Assembly (NCBI GenBank): GCA_030156435.1
Contig: JASGMM010000028.1
Span: 1 to 33,399, forward strand
DNA from: Clostridiales bacterium
Lineage (GTDB): Bacteria > Bacillota > Clostridia > Mahellales > Mahellaceae
DNA length: 33,399 bases
Direction: 5' to 3'
Under the pieces are notes generated by a model. That model saw only the letters and a program-made list of their open reading frames with translations. It searched no databases and had not been told where the DNA came from. The position numbers were made by a program, and so were the translations under genes. Of this stretch, positions 15,696 to 24,361 are shown in pieces. Each line of letters begins with the position of its first letter. Position 1 is the first letter of the stretch.

Positions 15696-16634
15696 TTGAT
15701 AATACTAGATTCTATACAAAGCATACTGCCTATCATTATAATGATAGCTGTCGGTTATGTACTAACGCGCAAAGGCTGGTTTAATACAGATACTTCGAAT
15801 CTATTCTCTAAGCTGGTTACCTCGGTGGCTTTACCGCCTTATATGATCTACAATATCATGAGCACTTATACAAAGGATAAGCTTATAGAGGCAGGACCGG
15901 GATTGATAGTGCCATTTGCTTCTATAGCCGCTGCCTATCTGCTTGCGATGGGCATTTCTGTTGTTTTCGGGATAAAGAGGCAAAGGCGAGGAGCATTTCG
16001 GTCCATGTTCGCCTTGTCAAATACGATTTTTGTCGGCTTGCCTATATGTTTAGCGCTTTTTGGAGAACAAAGCACACCGTATGTATTGTTATATTATATA
16101 GCTAATACGACTATATTTTGGACCATAGGCGTATATGGGATCGGATGCGATGGGCAACAAACCAAGACGTCTATTTTCAATATAGATACAATAAAACGAA
16201 TATTTTCTCCACCGCTGATCGCATTTATTCTGGCTGTGATTTTGGTTTTATTGGACGTACAATTACCACACTTCATTATGGATACCTGCAGATATATAGG
16301 CAATCTTACAACGCCTATGGCCATGCTTTTCATAGGGATTGTTATAGCTACTACGGGTATAAAGGGCGTAAAAATAGATGCGGATATCATAATGCTTATG
16401 GCGGGAAGATTTATTATTACACCTATTATTACGCTTTTGTTGTCGTATTTTTTGCCCATGCCGGATTTGATGAGGAGGGTATTTGTTATAATGGCGGCCA
16501 TGCCGGCTATGGGGCAGACGCCTATATTATGCAAATCATATGATGCTGATTATCAGTATGCCGCCGCTGCCGTTACGTTGACTACTATAATAAGCATGAT
16601 AGTTATACCGCTTTATATGGTTTTTATGGCGTAA
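15696..16634 (+). CDS. AEC-family (auxin efflux carrier-like) transporter
   Basis: This 312-residue membrane protein has about ten hydrophobic helices in the two-by-five AEC arrangement, beginning SIQSILPIIIMIAVGYVLTR and ending in a hydrophobic TTIISMIVIPLYMV. The segments VTSVALPPYMIYN (helix 2) and FALSNTIFVGLPI (helix 4) are characteristic. Bacterial members export or take up small organic acids such as malate or malonate; the substrate here is not known. The start is TTG at 15696, since no in-frame ATG exists near GAAGAGG and the homology begins there. It follows the CapA-like gene closely and shares its promoter. Confidence 0.82.
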   Translation: MIILDSIQSILPIIIMIAVGYVLTRKGWFNTDTSNLFSKLVTSVALPPYMIYNIMSTYTKDKLIEAGPGLIVPFASIAAAYLLAMGISVVFGIKRQRRGAFRSMFALSNTIFVGLPICLALFGEQSTPYVLLYYIANTTIFWTIGVYGIGCDGQQTKTSIFNIDTIKRIFSPPLIAFILAVILVLLDVQLPHFIMDTCRYIGNLTTPMAMLFIGIVIATTGIKGVKIDADIIMLMAGRFIITPIITLLLSYFLPMPDLMRRVFVIMAAMPAMGQTPILCKSYDADYQYAAAAVTLTTIISMIVIPLYMVFMA

Positions 16635-16691
16635 ATTCATATACGTTTGTATACAAGTGTTATTACATTAATTTTGAAGGAGAAGAGAAAT

Positions 16692-17012
16692 ATGTATAAG
16701 ATTACAATAGACCCGGGTATTTGCAGCTTTCCGATTATAGTAAAGGCTGAATCGGACGATATGCAGCACGTTAAACTGCACATCTCAACAGGTTGCTCAA
16801 GCATACAGCAAGCTGCGAAAGAGCTCGAGGAAGTGGATGCTTACAAAGAGATATTCGTAAAACCGGATCAATCGACGACATATCAGGTTTTATCCAAATA
16901 TGTGCCGCATCCCAGTTGTCCGGTTTATACGGGTATTTTGAAAGCCGTTGAGGTAGCCGCGGGATTGGCCCTGCCAAAAGACGCTACTATAAAAGTCGAA
17001 AAAATGGATTAA
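16692..17012 (+). CDS. Small conserved-looking protein with three cysteines (DUF6951-like)
   Basis: This 106-residue cytoplasmic protein begins MYKITIDPGICSFPIIVKAE after GGAGAAGAG, a clear ribosome site; an earlier in-frame TTG is rejected. Cysteines C11, C35 and C76 lie in short motifs (GICSF, TGCSS, HPSCPVY), a pattern that could bind a metal or an iron-sulfur cluster. It has an alpha/beta character and no membrane segment. I recall similar clostridial proteins annotated only as a domain of unknown function, without a demonstrated role. A perfect 10-bp palindrome, TTGTATACAA (16647-16656), lies upstream. Confidence 0.65.
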   Translation: MYKITIDPGICSFPIIVKAESDDMQHVKLHISTGCSSIQQAAKELEEVDAYKEIFVKPDQSTTYQVLSKYVPHPSCPVYTGILKAVEVAAGLALPKDATIKVEKMD

Positions 17013-17032
17013 GTGGTTTATCTCATGTTTTA

Positions 17033-17062
17033 GGCTGGCGGTTATTCATTTCACCGCCGGCC
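17033..17062 (+). terminator. GC-rich hairpin after the small cysteine protein gene
   Basis: GGCTGGCGGT (17033-17042) pairs with ACCGCCGGCC (17053-17062), with one G-T pair and a ten-base loop, 20 bases after the stop. No U-tract follows, so the terminator call is moderate. Confidence 0.5.
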
Positions 17063-17105
17063 TGTTACTGTGCGTTGCGTATGGCGGAAGATGACAATCC
17101 TGTAT

Positions 17106-17148
17106 ATTTGTACGGGAGACTATCGCATAAAATAAAAAATGTACAAAT
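17106..17148 (+). promoter_or_regulatory. Inverted repeat ATTTGTAC/GTACAAAT, candidate operator
   Basis: ATTTGTAC (17106-17113) and GTACAAAT (17141-17148) are perfect inverted 8-mers 27 bp apart, about 100 bases upstream of the sugar-isomerase operon. Each equals half of the Bacillus AraR operator, ATTTGTACGTACAAAT. Here the halves are apart, so a different protein, a looped dimer or chance must be considered. The ROK repressor encoded at the end of this operon is the obvious candidate ligand. The A+T-rich stretch 17149-17244 shows no clear promoter. Confidence 0.45.
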
Positions 17149-17244
17149 AGAAGGATTTTTTATTTTTATGTCGAATATATTAATTAGAATAAAAAATAAA
17201 TTCGATAAAACCGTGTAACTAACAAAGCAAAGGAATGGTGCTGT

Positions 17245-18174
17245 ATGAAGAATATATTCGTGAATCTTAAGCGTTTTGATGTGCCCAAAGCGTATGGAGG
17301 CATATGTCAGATGGATGATCCGAAAGCGTGGATCCGCTGGGTTATAGAGGAATGCGTCGAGAAAGGGCTGGGCAAGATGGAGAATGTCAAAGTGACATTC
17401 TTGCTGCCAGAGTCACTGATCATAACCGCGAGAGAGCGCTTAGCCGATTATCCAGTTGGGGAAACCGGAGGGATTAATGTGGGCTGTCAGGGCGTGTTTA
17501 GAGAAGACGTGGCACTCGGAGGTAATTTTGGGGCTTTTACTACTAACCGTCCGGCTTCAGCCGCTAAGGCCATAGGTTGCACATGGGTTATCATAGGCCA
17601 TTCTGAAGAGAGAAAGGATAAATTAGATGTAATTGAACGATTCGAACCGGCCTGCCGGCAAGATGAAAGGCTGTGGTTAAAAGCTATGAAGGCGGTCAAT
17701 GGCATTATAGCCGATGAGGTGCGTTGTTCGCTAAAGGTTGGACTCAATGTCCTCCTATGTGTCGGAGAGACAGAAGAAGAAAGAGGGCATGGAGAATTTG
17801 AGCAGCAGAAACCGCGTATTCGAGAGGTGCTAAAGACCCAATTGGAGCAGAGCCTTCGGTTCATTTCAGCAAACGAGGCACAAGGGCATATGGTGATAGG
17901 GTATGAACCGGTTTGGGCTATAGGCCCTGGCAAGGTACCACCCGATGCCGAATATATAAGTTTTGTTTCGGCTTATATAAAATCCGTCGTAGAGGTGATG
18001 CTAGGTTTTGAACCTCCGGTTGTATACGGTGGTGGGCTTAAAGAGGAGAATGCGGCTATGATAGCGGGCATAGATACCATCGACGGGGGTTTGGTGGCAT
18101 TGACTAGATTCACCGGCGATATCGCTTTTGAACCCAAAGGGCTCAAGGCAATTATCGATAAATATATACAGTAA
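17245..18174 (+). CDS. Triose-phosphate isomerase-family sugar-phosphate isomerase
   Basis: This 309-residue protein keeps the TIM catalytic set: N7 and K9 (NLK), H119 (GHSEER), E221 (GYEPVWAIG, with loop 6) and the phosphate-binding YGGGLKEEN (261-269). It is about 55 residues longer than glycolytic TpiA, with insertions around 11-45 and 120-165. Members of this divergent clade serve other sugar phosphates; the known examples are L-erythrulose-1-phosphate isomerases of erythritol pathways (EryH, LerI). AAAGGA precedes ATG 17245. It is the first gene of an operon with a LarA-like protein and a sugar isomerase, so a catabolic role in that pathway is inferred rather than a glycolytic one. Confidence 0.8.
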   Translation: MKNIFVNLKRFDVPKAYGGICQMDDPKAWIRWVIEECVEKGLGKMENVKVTFLLPESLIITARERLADYPVGETGGINVGCQGVFREDVALGGNFGAFTTNRPASAAKAIGCTWVIIGHSEERKDKLDVIERFEPACRQDERLWLKAMKAVNGIIADEVRCSLKVGLNVLLCVGETEEERGHGEFEQQKPRIREVLKTQLEQSLRFISANEAQGHMVIGYEPVWAIGPGKVPPDAEYISFVSAYIKSVVEVMLGFEPPVVYGGGLKEENAAMIAGIDTIDGGLVALTRFTGDIAFEPKGLKAIIDKYIQ

Positions 18175-18191
18175 TTAGGAGGTAATATTTA

Positions 18192-19619
18192 ATGAAAACT
18201 GCTAAAATCGAATACGGAGATAGTTTTATGAATATAGAGGTGCCCGATAATGCTGTTATCGTAAGGCCTGAAACACATTACGTTGATCCGCCGGCGGTGG
18301 ACCCTTATGAAGCTACGCGCCGTGCGTTGCAAAAGCCTTTGGGAATTGAGCCGCTGAGGGAACTGGCCAAGCCCGGCAAAAAGGTCGTAATAGCATTTCC
18401 CGACCGGGTAAAAGGCGGTGTTCAGCCAAATGCTCACCGAAAGGTATGCATACCCATTATAGTCGATGAGCTTTTAAAGGGTGGCGTGCGCTTTAAAGAT
18501 ATAACGCTGTTATGTGCTATGGGACTGCATAAGAAAAATACCAAAGAAGAATGGGACCAATATCTGGGCCACGACATAGTCGATATGTTTTGGCCGGATA
18601 GGTTAATAAATCATGACGCTGAGGACCCCGACGGCATGGTGGAGCTGGGATACGACGATATGGGGAATTACGTAAATATGAACAAACAGGTGTTTGAAGC
18701 CGATATAGCCGTTATGATAGGTCATGTACAAGGCAATCCGTATGGAGGTTACAGCGGCGGCTACAAAATGTGCGTGACCGGCATAACCGGTTGGAAGAGC
18801 ATCCGCAGCCACCATAATCCAAGGGTTATGCATCGCGAGGATTTTACTCCTACAAATACCGATCATATGTTCATGCGCAAGCAGTTCGATTCGATAGGAA
18901 AGCATATGGAGAAGATGATGGGCAAACGATTCTTCTGCGTTGATGCGGTTTTAGGCACTAATTCACAAGTGCTGGGCGTATATGCCGGCGTTCCCGATCT
19001 GGTACAGCAGGAGAGCTGGCCGCTGGCTCGGAAAAGAACCGAGGTTTTCCTGGATATAAAGGATAAATTCGATATAATGATATTCGGCGAGCCGAGGTCG
19101 TTCCACTATGGGCCGGGCATGGGGACAAATCCCATACTTATGCTGCAAGCTATAGGCAGCCAGGTGGCTAGGCATAAAGATGTGTTCAACGATAACGGCG
19201 TGGTCATATGCGCCTCGCTGTGCGACGGATGGTTTAACGATGAATGGTTCCCCTCATATAGAAAGCTTTTTAATAAGATTCAGGGAATAAATGATTTTTC
19301 AGAAGCTGTGCGGTTTGAGGACGAGCTATCCCATGATCCGGAGGACATATATAAATACCGATACGCCTATGCTTATCATCCGTTTCACGCTCTGTCAATG
19401 CTATCCATGGGAGGCGTGGCATTAAATAATACAAGCGCCATATTTATTCCAGGGGCCAGGGCCGGCGGTTATGCACGGTCCATGGGCACTATACCGACCA
19501 ATGCCTTTGAAGATGCCTTGAAACAGGCTGAAAAATATGTGGGTAAAAATCCGAGGATATTGGTGCAGGAAAAGGCTTTTACCGCTGTATCGGTACACTT
19601 GAAAATGAATACGAGATAA
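18192..19619 (+). CDS. LarA-family nickel-pincer racemase/epimerase homologue
   Basis: This 475-residue protein has the LarA (DUF2088) fold signatures: FPDRVKGG (69-76), GLHKKNT with H113, GHVQGNPYGGYSGGYK with H188 and K202, and SHH with H217/H218. In Lactobacillus LarA the NPN cofactor bonds K184, nickel is held by H200, and H108 and H174 are the acid-base pair; the spacing here fits H113, H188, K202 and H218. Family members racemise or epimerise 2-hydroxyacids (lactate, malate, gluconate). It is longer than lactate racemase (about 425 residues). AGGAGG precedes the ATG, 17 bases after the TIM-like gene. The cofactor genes larB, larC and larE are not in this window. The sugar-isomerase context suggests an aldonate or a sugar acid as substrate. 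Confidence 0.82.
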   Translation: MKTAKIEYGDSFMNIEVPDNAVIVRPETHYVDPPAVDPYEATRRALQKPLGIEPLRELAKPGKKVVIAFPDRVKGGVQPNAHRKVCIPIIVDELLKGGVRFKDITLLCAMGLHKKNTKEEWDQYLGHDIVDMFWPDRLINHDAEDPDGMVELGYDDMGNYVNMNKQVFEADIAVMIGHVQGNPYGGYSGGYKMCVTGITGWKSIRSHHNPRVMHREDFTPTNTDHMFMRKQFDSIGKHMEKMMGKRFFCVDAVLGTNSQVLGVYAGVPDLVQQESWPLARKRTEVFLDIKDKFDIMIFGEPRSFHYGPGMGTNPILMLQAIGSQVARHKDVFNDNGVVICASLCDGWFNDEWFPSYRKLFNKIQGINDFSEAVRFEDELSHDPEDIYKYRYAYAYHPFHALSMLSMGGVALNNTSAIFIPGARAGGYARSMGTIPTNAFEDALKQAEKYVGKNPRILVQEKAFTAVSVHLKMNTR

Positions 19620-19634
19620 TGGAGGTAGATTACA

Positions 19635-21071
19635 TTGGAGAAGTTAAAAGTAGCTATGGTAAACATGATGCATCGCAATTTTCCCGGCGATCAGCAGGGG
19701 ACGTACAGGCGGTCGGCTGAGGCTATGCAAGCCTTGAGCAGGGAATGGGGTTTTGATTTTTACAGCGTGGATAAAGGCATTGTGACCGAAAGCGATGCAG
19801 AGGTGGTCGTTAGAGAAATAGAGGATAAAGGCGTCGACCTTTTATTGATGCATAATACGGCGTTTCCTAACGGCAAAGCGGTGCAGGCGCTATGCCGCCT
19901 CAACGCTTATATAGGGCTATGGGCGGTGCCAGAGCCGACTAAAGAGGGCCCTTTGCCACTCAATTCCTTCTGCGGCATAAATATGAGCGGCAGCATAATA
20001 ACGGAGTATCTTAAAGAATACGATATCCCTTATAAATGGTTTTATGGGAATGCAAACGATGATTTCTTCAGGGAACGGTTTAAGGTTACCGTAAAAGCGT
20101 TGACCGCTGTAAAAAATCTTAAGCGTTCACGCATAGCTTTAATAGGTGGCATAGCCGATGGCTTTGATGACCTGTATTTTGACGAGAGAAAACTCCAAAA
20201 GAAACTAGGTATCCGATTATACCGGAACCACGAGTTTTCTGAGATAAAGGATAAAGCCCTTTCCTACGATATAAACGACGTAAAAGATATAATGTCGCAA
20301 ATCCAAGCCGACGCCTCTTCCGTTCATCCTATGGCTACGTCATCTTTGGAAAAGAATGCAAGGCTCTATAAGGCGTTGGCGGACTTCAAAGACCAATACG
20401 GTTATGATGGATTGGCGATAAGCTGTTGGCCAAAATTCCGAACCGAGATGGGCATGGTGGCATGCGCTGCCATAGGCCGCTTGAACGATCAAGGTATAGT
20501 GGCGGCATGCGAGGGCGATGTATACGGCCTTATAGGTATGATGTTATTGCGTTTACTATCGGATAGCCCCTCTCTGGTGCTGGATCTTTCGGATATAGAC
20601 GAGTCTGATGAGACAATATTGCTGTGGCATTGCGGAATTGGCGGCAAGAGGATGGCAAAGGACGGGCGCATATGGTTGTCGCCGCACAGCAATCCGAGCA
20701 ACTTTCCCGATAGAGGCAAGGTCATGATGTCGCCTGTGGCCGAGATGGAGTTTAAGCCAGGCGATGCCACTGTCGTCCGCATAGTGGACGACGGGCAGAG
20801 GATGGCCGTATTGAGCGGCAGGTTCATAGAGAATGATAAAAAGAGCTTTGACGGCAGCCGCGGCTGGTTGGGTGATCTTAAGTGGAACGGAGAGCCTATA
20901 TCGGTAAAGGATCTCGTCAATACTATCATGGTTCAAGGCATGCCGCATCACTATCCTTTGACCATGGGGTGTTTTGCCGATGAGATGCTGGAAATAGCAG
21001 GATGGTTAGATATGAAACCGATAGACAAAATCCCTTATAAAAACTATTTTCAGAGGGGTTATAGAAACTAG
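19635..21071 (+). CDS. L-fucose/L-arabinose isomerase-like sugar isomerase
   Basis: This 478-residue protein belongs to the FucI/AraA-like fold (COG2407 type). Its N-terminal half is a Rossmann-like domain (KVAMVNMMHRNFPGD onward). The C-terminal half holds the expected metal ligands: E293 (ACEGD), D317 (LVLDLSDID; 24 residues later, the same spacing as E337-D361 in E. coli FucI) and a histidine from MPHHYP (H438/H439). LWHCG (H332) lines the site. Such enzymes interconvert aldoses and ketoses with manganese. The start is TTG 19635, ten bases after GGAGG; no ATG is near. It lies 15 bases after the LarA-like gene. It differs from true FucI (about 590 residues) in length, so the substrate is open. 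Confidence 0.8.
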   Translation: MEKLKVAMVNMMHRNFPGDQQGTYRRSAEAMQALSREWGFDFYSVDKGIVTESDAEVVVREIEDKGVDLLLMHNTAFPNGKAVQALCRLNAYIGLWAVPEPTKEGPLPLNSFCGINMSGSIITEYLKEYDIPYKWFYGNANDDFFRERFKVTVKALTAVKNLKRSRIALIGGIADGFDDLYFDERKLQKKLGIRLYRNHEFSEIKDKALSYDINDVKDIMSQIQADASSVHPMATSSLEKNARLYKALADFKDQYGYDGLAISCWPKFRTEMGMVACAAIGRLNDQGIVAACEGDVYGLIGMMLLRLLSDSPSLVLDLSDIDESDETILLWHCGIGGKRMAKDGRIWLSPHSNPSNFPDRGKVMMSPVAEMEFKPGDATVVRIVDDGQRMAVLSGRFIENDKKSFDGSRGWLGDLKWNGEPISVKDLVNTIMVQGMPHHYPLTMGCFADEMLEIAGWLDMKPIDKIPYKNYFQRGYRN

Positions 21072-21122
21072 TTGCTGAGGTTTAGAATATTTAAGCAAAA
21101 GGATGTATGAGGGAGGCAAACG

Positions 21123-22295
21123 ATGGTCCTAAATGGGCAGAATATGACCGAGGTTAAGCTCAAAAACAGGTCGGTGGTGCTGCGTTTGCTATTTAAATAC
21201 GGGCCCATATCGAGAGCACAATTGAGTCAGGTTACAGGTTTAACGCCTCCTACCATAACGTCGCTGGTAGGAGAGATGATAAACGAGGGCATAGTAATCG
21301 AGACAGGCAATACCGACGACCCGGCAAAAGGTGGTGTCGGACGGAAACGCGTGTTGATAGATTTAAAGAACGATGCGAAGTACGAGATAGGTATAGAATT
21401 TGGCGTTGAAACTACGCATATGGGTATAAATGATTTAAAAGGCAACCTCGTGTGCGATCGAATTCTGCCCATCATTACGCCTGACCCGACAGAGCGCATA
21501 CGACAAACAGCCCGAGAGGTTGTTGATATGCTTTCTGAACGAGAAATTCCGATGGAAAGAGTGTTAGGTATCGGTGTAGGCGTGCCGGGATTGGTGGATA
21601 GAGAGAGGGGCATTAACCGTAAATCGCCGAATTTGGGATGGAAAAACGTAAATGTCAGAAATATATTCAGCGAGGTATTATCGATGCCGGTTTTGCTCGA
21701 AAACAATGTGAGATGCATGGCGCTGGGCGAGCAATTCTTCGGCTTTGGGCGCGAAATGGACGATATTATACTATTTCATGTGGGGATGGGTATAGGCTGT
21801 GGCATCATCATAGACGGACGATTGTTTCATGGCAGCAGCGAGGGAGCAGGAGAGATAGGCCATACTACGATAGATATAAACGGTCCTCAGTGCGGTTGCG
21901 GCAAAAAGGGCTGCCTGGAAGCACTGGCTTCAGGCAGGGCCATAGCCGATAAAGGCCGTGAATTTCTGGGACGTGATGTGAGTGCATATGATGTGTTTCT
22001 TGCAGCTAAAGCAGGTGACCCGATTGCAGCAGGGATATTAAAGGAGGCCGGCTATTATCTGGGTATAGGTGTAGCCAACCTGATAAACCTATTTAATCCT
22101 CAGATGGTGGTATTGCACGGAGGCGTTTTAAACAGCGGCGATATAGTACTGAAACCGCTGTTGGAAACGGCGTCATCCCATGTTTTTTCAGACAGATCAG
22201 AAGATGCAGATATAAAGTTAAGCGCTTACGGCGACGAACTTGGGATAATGGGCGCCTCTGCTTTGGTGCTGAAAGAATTGTTCTTTAAGTTGTGA
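21123..22295 (+). CDS. ROK-family transcriptional repressor (NagC/XylR type)
   Basis: This 390-residue protein has an N-terminal winged helix-turn-helix (about 15-80; ISRAQLSQVTGLTPPTITSL is the recognition unit) and a C-terminal ROK sugar-kinase-like domain. The zinc site is intact: H247 (GEIGHTT) with C257, C259 and C264 (CGCGKKGC). The kinase catalytic Asp of the ENDxN motif is replaced by Asn (ENNVR, N195), so it should sense sugar without phosphorylating it. GGGAGG lies six bases before ATG 21123. As last gene of the TIM/LarA/isomerase operon it probably represses it until a pathway sugar binds; the inverted repeat at 17106-17148 is a candidate site. Confidence 0.88.
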   Translation: MVLNGQNMTEVKLKNRSVVLRLLFKYGPISRAQLSQVTGLTPPTITSLVGEMINEGIVIETGNTDDPAKGGVGRKRVLIDLKNDAKYEIGIEFGVETTHMGINDLKGNLVCDRILPIITPDPTERIRQTAREVVDMLSEREIPMERVLGIGVGVPGLVDRERGINRKSPNLGWKNVNVRNIFSEVLSMPVLLENNVRCMALGEQFFGFGREMDDIILFHVGMGIGCGIIIDGRLFHGSSEGAGEIGHTTIDINGPQCGCGKKGCLEALASGRAIADKGREFLGRDVSAYDVFLAAKAGDPIAAGILKEAGYYLGIGVANLINLFNPQMVVLHGGVLNSGDIVLKPLLETASSHVFSDRSEDADIKLSAYGDELGIMGASALVLKELFFKL

Positions 22296-22763
22296 ACAAT
22301 AGTGAACGAAACTTAAACGATGTTAGATGGATTAATCGAATGATTTATGAAACTACGGTACAAACACATAGGGACAGCGGGGTTTTATGCGAGGTCATAA
22401 ATATACCTGAATCGGACGCACATTATACGGGATAGCTATTCTATTTCTTTGAAATGTCATGTTATGTTTCAGTGATGATATTAGGCATTGGATCCGATTG
22501 ACCAACCGGGGGTTGAAGTATATAAAAATTGTATATTTAAAGCTGTTGGCAGATAAATGTGATTATATAGCTAGATATATCATAAATTTAATGTTTCAGT
22601 TGTCATATATATGTTTTCAATATAAATCTTTTAGAAAAAGTATGATAAAAGATCAAACTTTTAATTATAAATGAACGCTATATAATATACTTATAAGGTA
22701 ACTTGGCAGAATTTTCAGAATAAATTTGGTTATATGTGTTTGTTAAAGAGGAGGATGATTCTC
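22296..22763 (+). other. A+T-rich intergenic region before the ABC operon
   Basis: These 468 bases hold no convincing gene. A 71-codon frame at 22459-22674 lacks a ribosome site and has low-complexity composition. A possible promoter is TTGTCA (22600-22605), 17 bp, TAAATC (22623-22628); a second TATAAT at 22681-22686 lacks a good -35. A small CAACC/GGTTG hairpin lies at 22503-22515. I looked for TPP, SAM and FMN riboswitch cores and recognised none. The composition is more A+T-rich than the flanking genes. Confidence 0.5.
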
Positions 22764-23537
22764 ATGGAGGGAAAATCAAAAAAAATTAGCAGCAGCGTGA
22801 TATTGCTGGCATCATTGGCTATTGGATTTGTTATATGGACGATTATATCGCTTGTCCCGTCTATCGGTTCAATAATAGTCGGGCCGGCCAAAGTATTTGA
22901 AGCGTTGATAAGCGAATATGAAAATGGCAATCTGGCTAAGAACATCAGCATTAGTTTGTGGAGGGTTTTCAGCGGGTTTTCCATTGGCCTTATAACGGCC
23001 ATACCGGTAGCCTTTCTGATGGGTTGGTATACGCTTGTAAGGCAGTTTGTAGAGCCATGGATACAATTTTTCCGTACAATCCCGCCTATAGCTTTGATAC
23101 CACTGGTAATAGTAGCACTTGGTGTCGGTGAGAGCGCAAAGACCACGGTTATATTTGTAGCTTCATTTCTGGTTATGGTAGTGACCATTTATCAAGGCGT
23201 AAAAGGAGTTGATCCGGTGTTAATAAATGCGGCAAGAGTTCTTGGGGCAAGCGATAGAGACATCTTTTTTGATGTTGTGGTTCCGGCGTCGGTGCCTTAT
23301 ATACTCGTTGGCGTAAGGCTTGGCTTAGGAAGCGCCCTTACCACATTGGTAGCAGCAGAGCTTACCGGAGCATCGAGTGGTTTGGGCAATATGATCATGG
23401 AGGCTAGCCTGTACTTTAGGATGGATGTTGTAATGCTTGGAATAATATTGATCGGCGTTATAGGATTCATATTGGACAAAGCAGTCTTATATCTGGAAAA
23501 AAGGATAACTAGTTGGCAGGAAATGAGGGAGCAATAA
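22764..23537 (+). CDS. ABC transporter permease, sulfonate/taurine/nitrate type (SsuC/TauC-like)
   Basis: This 257-residue membrane protein has about six helices, beginning ISSSVILLASLAIGFVIWTI, and the coupling EAA-type loop NAARVLGASDRDIFFDVVVP that contacts the ATPase. It belongs to the family importing sulfonates, taurine, nitrate, or pyrimidine precursors such as HMP. ATG 22764 is chosen because AGGAGG is nine bases upstream; earlier ATGs overlap or precede the site. The ATPase gene starts one base after its stop. Homodimer assembly is expected, since no second permease is present. The ligand is unknown. Confidence 0.88.
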   Translation: MEGKSKKISSSVILLASLAIGFVIWTIISLVPSIGSIIVGPAKVFEALISEYENGNLAKNISISLWRVFSGFSIGLITAIPVAFLMGWYTLVRQFVEPWIQFFRTIPPIALIPLVIVALGVGESAKTTVIFVASFLVMVVTIYQGVKGVDPVLINAARVLGASDRDIFFDVVVPASVPYILVGVRLGLGSALTTLVAAELTGASSGLGNMIMEASLYFRMDVVMLGIILIGVIGFILDKAVLYLEKRITSWQEMREQ

Positions 23538-23538
23538 G

Positions 23539-24330
23539 ATGAGTGCGAATGAACAGCAGATAAAGATAAGGGTAAGGGGCCTAAACAAATCATTTAACGG
23601 CAGGAATGGCGAATTAGTAGCGTTAAAAGATGTTGATCTTGACGTATATACCAACGAATTCATATGTATAGTAGGTCCAAGCGGATGCGGAAAGACAACA
23701 CTTTTAAATATTTTAGCTGGCCTTGAGAAACCCACATCTGGAGTGGCTGAGATGGATGGTTCTGAGATAAAGGGACCCAGTGCGGAAAGGGGGGTAGTCT
23801 TCCAACAATATGCACTGTTTCCTTGGAAAACGGTGATTCAGAACGTTGAATTTGGCCTTAAACTCAAAGGTATGGATAAGGAAAGGCGAAGGCAGGAGGC
23901 GATGAAATATGTTGAAATGGTAGGATTAAAGGATTTTGCCGATGCTTATCCCAAGGAGCTTTCGGGTGGCATGAAGCAAAGAGTGGCTATAGCGAGAGCA
24001 TATGCGGTGAATCCCGAAGTGCTTTTAATGGATGAACCTTTCGGTGCATTGGATGCTCAAACAAGGGCACAGCTCCAGGAGGATTTATTAAAAACATGGG
24101 ATAAAGAAAAAAAGACATGTTTCTTTATCACACACGATGTGGATGAAGCGGTGCTTCTCGCGCAAAGGGTGGTTATAATGGGGGCAAGGCCGGGGCGCAT
24201 AAGGGAGATAATAAATATAGATGTGCCCTATCCGAGAAATCAAGAGACTAAATTGCAGGAAGATTATATAGCTTATAGGAATCTTATATGGAGCAAAGTA
24301 TATAAAGAATACTTGGAAGTAGCAAAATAA
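23539..24330 (+). CDS. ABC transporter ATPase, SsuB/TauB-like
   Basis: This 263-residue ATPase powers the adjacent permease. All motifs are intact: Walker A GPSGCGKTT (46-54), Q-loop FQQYALFPW (88-96), signature LSGGMKQR (141-148), Walker B VLLMDEPFGALD (161-172) and the switch histidine in FITHDVDEA. The FPW after the Q-loop and DEPFGALDAQTR are typical of the nitrate/sulfonate group. The stop of the permease and this ATG are separated by one base, so translation is coupled. The binding-protein gene follows 31 bases later. Confidence 0.93.
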   Translation: MSANEQQIKIRVRGLNKSFNGRNGELVALKDVDLDVYTNEFICIVGPSGCGKTTLLNILAGLEKPTSGVAEMDGSEIKGPSAERGVVFQQYALFPWKTVIQNVEFGLKLKGMDKERRRQEAMKYVEMVGLKDFADAYPKELSGGMKQRVAIARAYAVNPEVLLMDEPFGALDAQTRAQLQEDLLKTWDKEKKTCFFITHDVDEAVLLAQRVVIMGARPGRIREIINIDVPYPRNQETKLQEDYIAYRNLIWSKVYKEYLEVAK

Positions 24331-24361
24331 CGGAGTATAATTATTGAGGAGAGATTTACGC

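Noticed and set aside
16647-16656. Palindrome TTGTATACAA as a regulator site
   Set aside because: A single 10-bp A+T-rich palindrome without a promoter or second copy is too weak to claim.
21123-22295. ROK protein as the sugar kinase of the operon
   Set aside because: It has an N-terminal winged helix and the catalytic Asp of ENDxN is Asn (N195).
22459-22674. 71-codon reading frame in the gap before the ABC operon
   Set aside because: No ribosome site, low-complexity A+T-driven composition and no recognisable family.
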